A DNA stretch of 64,000 bases from Diploscapter coronatus (Eukaryota; Nematoda; Chromadorea; Rhabditida; Rhabditidae), in the NCBI GenBank assembly GCA_964036155.1, contig OZ038422.1, positions 12,609,201 through 12,673,200 of the forward strand. Direction: 5' to 3'. The notes below the pieces were generated by a model, which ran no database searches, was not told the origin of the DNA, and worked only from the letters and a program-made list of their open reading frames with translations. This document shows, piece by piece, positions 56,954 through 64,000 of this stretch (position 1 is the stretch's first letter; every line of letters begins with the position of its first letter). The position numbers and the translations under genes were made by a program.

Positions 56954-59900
56954 AACTGCAAAATTTTTTCTTATGAAAGGTTTCGATGTCTTGATAAAAT
57001 CTTATCAATTCAGTTTCAGAAGATATGATAAATGTGACTATTTTTAGATGTACCCATTTCCGGTCTCCCTTTCCTTTCTCTTCCTTTGCAATGAAAATCA
57101 GCCCCCAACCTGCTTAGTGTCTTTCTCCCTCTGTACGTATGCAGTATGCATATGAAACATCCCTGCATCATTCATAAGTCCTTCGAAAATTTGTGTATGA
57201 CTTTAGGTCATAGTTTTATTTTTCTACTAGATTTTTACTGAAAACTTGAATTTTTTTTGCCGATTTGAACAGGAACTTTATTTCGCCTTCTTTTTTATAT
57301 CTTTTATCAATGATTTCATGAATTTATCAAAAAAGAAAATGAGATATGATCAGCTCGAATGACCGCTCATTTTACGAAACATTAATGAAAAGAAAATAAG
57401 CTTCAAAGTTCAAATTTGCAAGACCCTAAAAATAAACTTGTAGATAACAATACTTGTATGCATTATGTAATAAGTACTCCTCATTTTCATTGTGAATATT
57501 TCTTCCGCCTTAAACATCTTATCATTTACCTGTGATAATGTGAACAATTACGTGGCAATACTTTCACCTATTTATTTTTATTATTGCTGTTTTATAAGGG
57601 ATTTTGTGGGTAAACAATATTCATCTTGAGTGTTTATGGGTCAAATAATAAAAAATTATGCTTGAAATCTGACTATTTTGGAATAAGGCGTTCTGATATT
57701 TAAATTCAAATTTGTTTGTCCATGGATTACATCACAATCGGAAAGGGAAATCGATTCTTCTCGTTTTGCTTAGAGACCGGAAACGGAAACGGAAGTCCCG
57801 GACTAAAACAGAACAACCGAGTCGAGTACTTAGACTTAGAAAGGAAAGGATAAAGATTAATCTGGGGGAGATTCTAATGAACAAATCCTGAGGTCCAGGT
57901 GACGTTGAAAATTCCCACTTCTTGAACAAGTATGAGAAACACGAGGTGTTTTCCTACCCCTACATATCGTTTCATCACGTTGGAAGAATTTAAATTACCC
58001 GAACCCATCGTAAATAGGTGTGATGGGAAATCGATATCAATACATCCATTGGAAGGGGGATATATCAAATCTTCGTTTATCCGCGTCGTTTATCTCTCGG
58101 CTCAACTTTCTGATGGAAGGAGAGCCTCCCTCCCTTCCTCCCTCCCTCTCGCTCTCTTCAGACCTAATCTCTGCCTCTCTGTGTGAAGGCCAGCTTCTGC
58201 CTGCCTTTGCCCCCCAAGAACAGCCCCAAAGTCGTCCTGCTTTGGCTTCCTTCCTCCATTTTCTTCTTTTTTCGTGTGCCATTTCCCCTATTCTGAACTC
58301 TCTTCTTTCCGCATCCAGACTAAACCAAATTTACCCCTTTCCCCTTGGCGAGCTTTCTCCAGGAATTTGTCGCGATTCACTTTGATTTGGACCTAAAATC
58401 CTCGTATTTTTCGTTTTTCGTCGATGATGAAAATATCGCATCATCCTTTTGGATTTAAATTTGAAATTCGATATTTTGTGCGAGTGGAATCTTCGTCTTG
58501 CGCATCTCTGTGCATTTCTGCATTTCGAGATGACATAGAAGCGCATCACAGCGGCAAGCTTTGCCTTGCATTGTTGGCCCAAAGGTTTAGAAGCTCAAAA
58601 TCTCTAATGTCTCTCATCTTATGTAATATTTCTGTGCATTAGACTGAAAGAAGAAAAAAGACGCCCCCGCAAAATGGTGCTTCTTCAGAAAATTGCACTT
58701 GATGCACTGTATACAAGCTGTACTTCACACTTTTAACGATCATTCTCTGAATTATATGGCTAGGTCTATTGACTTGCTTTCTTTTCAACATCTATATTCT
58801 TTCACAATTTGGTCTCCCTGACAACCGGCGACGGTCCCATTTGTTCGTTGCTTATTTCGGAATTGGCCGGCCATTTTTTCAACCACTCGGTTTTCTCCTA
58901 AAATTCCATCTTCCAGGCACAAATATTATTAGTCGCGTGAAATTGAAAATCCTCATATTTTCAGATATTACTTTATGCGCATTTCCTGTGTACATCCACT
59001 TCATTTTCAGGTGTATTTTTAGATCTTGAAATTCTTTTTACTCTAAATCTAACAAACTAAGAAATCTACGTGAAAATCAGCAATTCTTCAAGGTTGAGTA
59101 ATTTTGTGAGTGTGAATTGAATTGCCAGTTTGAAAAGGGAGAAGAGGAGGACTTTTGAAAGTGGAAATCAGAAATCGATTCGACTGCCAAATGCACAGAA
59201 ATACGCATGAAAAAACAATCGAAACCAAACAGGTTTTTGATAGGGAAATTGTGAATGAAAAGGTAGAGACAGATGTAGACGAAGAGGAAGAGAAATGTTT
59301 TGACCGGTCATCGATATCTTCCTTATTCTTTATCGGAATCTGAGTCGCATTTTTCTGTTCTGCTCACTTTATAGGCCATTCATTGGATCCATTTTTGTAT
59401 TCGCCAGTATTGAGTCATACACAAAGCATTCATTAGAAACATATCCATCTATCATTTTTCTTCTTTCGTTCATTCATTTTTCATGCATTCATCCATTTAA
59501 AGTGCGACTTCTATAATTATCAGCTCATTCAGTTTGCCATAATCCGAAGACATGAAAACCCTATTTATTTTTCCCCGGGAAGGGACAATTTTCGATGATA
59601 CCTACGAAAGTTTGGCTCTCCATAATTGCACATCAATTCACTTTTCTCTTCGAACTTCAAATTTCATCAAATTTCGTCCGCCCTTCAAAGTAACGCGAAT
59701 TGACAATTTGACAATATCGACCTTGTAACTCGTACAGTTTTCATGTCACCATCGAAGCGCATTCAATGTTCAAATCTTTCTTCTAAAATGCGGTCGATTT
59801 CTGACTTGTAAACGTTGAAGATTGCTTATCGAAGGCCGGCTTATCTGATTAGGGAAAAACTAACTCTGCCCCAAAATGGCGATAAAGATGGCAATTCGCA

Positions 59901-62900
59901 TTGAAAGACGTCAAAAGGCACGGCTTTGTTATGTTTGGCAGGAATTTAATTGATAAGCAGATATAAAAGAGTACTCAAATAGATGCATGGTGCACACTTG
60001 AATAGTACAGATTTTTTAAGTTAGAAGGCACTCTGATATCAAAGATAAAGAAAGGGATTTCATATATGATATATCCACTCTGTTGATTTGTTGATCTAGA
60101 GATAGAGCTGGGTATATGAAATCTCCCTTTGCTCTCTGAAATTTGCCTTTCTCTTCTGGCCGCAAAGGAGACACGGTCTGTGCACATTTCGAGTGTCGCC
60201 CTGTCCTTTCCTTCCTCTCTCTCTCTCCACCCGACTATCTCTGATCCCACTTTCTGCTGTTCTCGTCTCTCTCCAATCTCTCTACAGCCCCCTTTATCTC
60301 TCGCTCAGCTCACACCACGTATTACGCATATCGCTTTTTCAGCGCATTTATTTCGGAATTCCATCATCGATTTTCAGATCTGAAAATACCCCATTTTTCT
60401 GTTATGAATTTCGTTTTTGTTGTTTTTAATATTTTCGTCATCTCATCTCCAAAACGAGGCTCTTTGTTAGCAATTTTGCAGCGGCGAGAAATGAAGTCCA
60501 GGTTCGAAAAGCAAAATTAGGTCCGAAAAAATAGGGAAGCAGTGTGTGGAGGTAAGAGAGTTGGAGATCCAGAAAAAGAAATAGCGTGGGAAAATGGGAG
60601 AGCAGGAAAGGTGAAAAATGAATGGTTGATGACTTGGAGGTGTGAGGGCAGAAGGGGAGAGAGGAGACATGAAGCTGAACAACGCGAGGGCCAAATGCGT
60701 CAGAGAGGAGAAAGTGGATGAAATGGAGAGAGGGGCAGAGAAGTCAGACAGGGGCAGAGAGAGTATGGGGAGTGAAGAGGGAGAGAGGGAGGAAAAGCCC
60801 GAGAGCAAAGGCACATCACTTACATGCTAAAGCCGACACACAGACGCACTCCTCTCTGCCAAAGGCACTTTTCTCTGGCCTCTCTCGTTTTTCAATACTC
60901 TCATCTTACAATTTACTTTTCTCATTTTTCTTTGAAACCCCCCTTTCCGAGCTCCCTTTCAATTTTCGGTAAAGCGACCCTTTGGACATACAGAACTGGG
61001 GAAGAACAGCTAATGGCTGAGAGAACGCGAGAATATGAGAGAGGGAAGAGATGCAGGAAACGAACCAATTTGTATTGGTTTTTTTTTCGAGGTTTGTTTT
61101 AACGAAAAAGATAGGTACTTTGGGGCAGAAATTCGAGTTGAATTGAAACAATTTGCAGTGTGGCAGGGGATGAATTAGGATTTCTTTTTCAGATTAAAGC
61201 ATAGCTCGCCTTTGTACTTCGTTTAAAGTTTGGTTCTTCAAAATTGAACTCCCTGAATGAATGAATGAATGAATGAATGAATTGGTTTTCCGCTTCGCAC
61301 ATCAACAATAATTTATTAGTCTTCCTTCAGTATTTCCTATTGATTATCGTCTCTTTGGGTGTGAAGGAAGAACACTCCAAGTCCTTCAGAATTCAATGAT
61401 AAAAACTCGGTCTTCCCCGATTTGGGTTAGGGAGTGCATAATTTAAAGAGATTCTGGGGAAGAAAAGAAACGCTCTGAATGGAAAGTAAAAGGGGCGGAG
61501 CATAAGAAGAAGAAGAAGGGAGGCTAAAGCTTGGCTCGAAGCAATACAAATCGAAGAGACGACGAGTGTTCATGCATTTCAGAGAGACTCGGCCAGACTC
61601 CCTTCCCTCTCTTTGGGTGGAGAACATTTTTTCATACATTCATATGAATATTTTGACAGCTCAAAACAACGCAGTACCAGAGCTGGGAGGGCATTTTAGT
61701 CATTTTTCTTCTTCTTTGTTGATTCGAAAAATAAAAGTAAAACTCTTAGGGTTCAGCTTTGTTTAGAAATTTATAGCGATCTATTTGAATTTTTTCAACT
61801 ACTTTTTTTTTTTTTATTAATTCTCGCTTATCGATTAGGTTTTCTAACTTTTCCAAAAGTTTTTTGTTTGATGTTTCGTTGAGTGAAGAGAGATCAAAAT
61901 AGAGATAGAAAAGCAGAAATTGTTTATGAGATTACAGAACAGATAATCGTCGTGCCTGTGCTCGTACAGGCGATCTATCGGCAATTCTCCTCTCAAAAAG
62001 GCTGTCACTTTTCATCTCTTCAAAGTTCAATCTCTTCTTTTTATAATTGAATTAGCTACCGGAAAACAGCAGTAGTTCTATTTTTCAACCGATTATTGAT
62101 TGACCATTTTGAACTAATTAATTTTATTGGTCATTTCAAATTCGAAACCAGGGTTCCCGCTGTTAATTTTAATGGGCAATAGAATAACAAAGCAGTAGTG
62201 AAATGGCATTTTATCATTGATAAGGATTTTGCTCGATCAATGATGTATTCTCATTGAATGTCGTTATTTTTGTGTTCGTAATCATAGAGACTCATCATCG
62301 GGAGTGGTAAACAGAATTGATTTTATTAGAGCTGATAACTGATAAGTGATGGGATATTGGGACATCAGAGATAAAGCAGGGATAAAAAGAGGATTTCGAC
62401 TGGCAGGAGTATTTCCCTATCTCTCTTTCTCTTTAGAATGCTTGCACAGTTGTTCGTTCTTTCTCTTTTTTATACTTCGAAGGCTTACATCCAGCCTTTA
62501 CTTTGCTATCTTCACATAGGCTAATCTTCAGAGAAATAGTAGGTTAAAGTAAGAGAGCTCAAAGAAATAGATGTTTTCTGAACATCTTTCTGAAAAGCGT
62601 CATCCGAAAATTCATCGAATTTTTCCGTCATTTTATGCCAATAACCAATTTTCTCGCAGGTCGTACTTATTTGGGAATGTGAATTTTTTTTATGAAGATC
62701 AGCTTTTTCTATTGATATTTTTTATCATTCCTGCTCTTTCTGGTCCATCCTTATCAATTGAAAAGTTTATTCGTTTTTAACTTTTACGATTAGACCATTA
62801 AAAATATTTTGACATTATGCGATGCATGCAATTTTTATTCATTTTCATCGATCAATATCTGTCGAAACACAAATGCGCCGTGCTTATTACAAATTGCTCA

Positions 62901-64000
62901 CATCACTCTTTGCGCGGACAACAAAGAGAAGAAAAAGGAAATGAGAAGAGGAATCATCATCGCATTATTTTCAACAAACACGGAAAATGTTTCTTCTTGA
63001 GACTATTATAGTCAAAAATTTTCTACTGAAATTATGACTGAATCTGAGAAAATCGGAAATATTCTCAGGCTTGGCTTTTGCATTTCCATTGAACATCTTG
63101 CTGCGTGTCTCCGCCCTCATTTTCCGTCTTCCCTGGCTGTTTAATGTTTATTTCTTTGTTCCTCAACGCGCGGCCTCTCGCCGCAAAATCTGCGTTGAAA
63201 ATCTCGCCGACTTTTTGTCTTACTTTGTAATGTTTTGTGATTTGCCTAAAGTTCTATTTTTAGCTTCATTTCACGAGAAATCTTGCATAATATTTTGACT
63301 TTCACAATTTGATGACGGAAATAAGAGATGAATCGTAAAATTTCGAAAAGCAGCACTCAAGTGACCATTACGTGCTGAGCTTTTGGTTCTTCATCAGTTT
63401 CTCTTTCCTTGCGTCTTTCCCACTCTCATACCTAACACATATTGGTTTTTGCCAGTCTTCGCATGCAGCTGAATATATTGAGATTGTGAGAAAGTGGCTA
63501 GAGTACAGACATGTTCTAAATAGGCAGAGTCGTGGAGTGATGACCAGAGAGTCAGAGGAAGTGGTAACATGCTTAGGCTTCAATTACCTAATTTGGTCAA
63601 AGGTGCTGTTTCTCTTTCATGTCATTTTGAATGGCCTTGGTCAAACCCACCTCCTCTCCCCCTTTACTCGAAAATATTGCATCTGGAATGCACAGCCGGG
63701 CGTCTCTTTTCTCATCGAATTTCGTCTTCTTTGCCATTTTTCTCTGCCTCTCTCCTTTGTTTTACTTCGTTCCTCTTCACTCTCTCGTCTCTCAATTTTT
63801 GCCAACTTCAACATCTCAAATTACATTTTCTCTCTAGTGAAAACATCGATTCATAAAGTGAGAGAGGGCGTCTCTCTCTGCTTCTGTGTCCTACGTCTCT
63901 ACCCTCCTATCATTTATCCTCTTATCGCTTATCCCTTATCTCTGTGTCTCTGTGTCTGTGATACAAGCTCGGCAATTTCCCCTATCTGAACTTTTATCAT
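56954..64000. other. 7 kb without a gene I can support
   Basis: The region has only short, low-complexity open frames. It alternates between strongly pyrimidine-rich blocks on the + strand (about 58110-58330, 60180-60310, 60840-60970, 63640-63960) and a purine-rich block (about 60480-60810), which creates artificial Ser/Leu/Pro and Glu/Arg frames. It may be upstream regulatory DNA or long introns of a gene that continues past the right edge. A hairpin GCCTGTGCTCGTACAGGC lies near 61957. Confidence 0.5.
61254..61282. repeat. (TGAA)7 microsatellite
   Basis: About seven consecutive TGAA units lie in the gene-free right-hand region. Confidence 0.9.

Noticed and set aside
60642..60830. Glu/Arg-rich frame resembling a charged peptide
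   Set aside because: It derives from the polypurine tract; no other coding evidence.
1..64000. CRISPR arrays, bacterial operons, prophage or tRNA/rRNA genes
   Set aside because: The sequence is intron-rich eukaryotic DNA. I found no regular direct-repeat array and no cloverleaf or rRNA-like segment by eye; a tRNA scan would be needed to exclude single tRNA genes.

Overview
The window is nuclear DNA from a free-living-type nematode, most likely a rhabditine relative of Caenorhabditis. The evidence is the gene content (chemoreceptors of the srh and srd families, a GLB-33-type receptor-globin fusion, an anion-selective Cys-loop receptor, a nematode FkbM-like methyltransferase, a kin-15/16-type receptor kinase). 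The gene structure agrees: many introns of about 45-60 bases, TTTTCAG-type acceptors, and several start codons sitting on or just behind an acceptor, as expected for spliced-leader trans-splicing. I cannot name the species.

Layout, left to right: a truncated BCS1-like mitochondrial AAA ATPase (-, 1-2297) sits head to head with a SAM methyltransferase (+, 2532-4327). This is followed after 177 bases by mitochondrial methionyl-tRNA synthetase (+, 4505-7764), probably as an operon. Next come a PMP3/UPF0057 membrane peptide (+, 8827-9173) and an srh chemoreceptor (-, 9695-10898). After a 4 kb gap come a GLB-33-like GPCR-globin protein (+, 15705-18846) and an anion-selective Cys-loop receptor (-, 19427-22665). 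After a 3.5 kb purine-rich gap comes a receptor tyrosine kinase (+, 26196-30029). It is followed by a Thr-rich VWA secreted protein (+, 32108-34047), a CD36-family scavenger receptor (+, 34753-37813) and an srd chemoreceptor (+, 38508-39940). Then come an animal heme peroxidase (-, 40030-43032), an FkbM-like membrane methyltransferase (+, 43838-45474), a tiny possibly myristoylated protein (-, 45577-45861), an ML/NPC2-like lipid-binding protein (+, 46554-47702), an orphan basic protein (+, 48988-49980), methylmalonate-semialdehyde dehydrogenase (-, 50097-52105) and a GCC2-like GRIP golgin (+, 52791-56953). The last 7 kb shows no gene I can support.

Mitochondrial functions recur (BCS1, MARS2, methylmalonate-semialdehyde dehydrogenase) but the genes do not form one pathway. 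The window is mostly housekeeping plus sensory and secreted genes. Small non-autonomous DNA transposons are scattered through introns and gaps. One set has TA target sites and TACAGGGTG-like ends (mariner type). The other has 8-base target duplications and CARRGGTG-like ends (hAT type).

The observations most worth following are four. First, an in-frame alternative terminal exon in the golgin gene would replace the GRIP domain with a hydrophobic tail anchor. Second, the GPCR-globin fusion. Third, a hAT-type MITE with a perfect 8-base target duplication appears to supply a splice acceptor and a few codons to the ML-domain gene. Fourth, a heme peroxidase lacks both acidic residues that normally anchor the heme. 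All exon joins are read by eye from GT/AG signals and reading frame; no transcript evidence was available.
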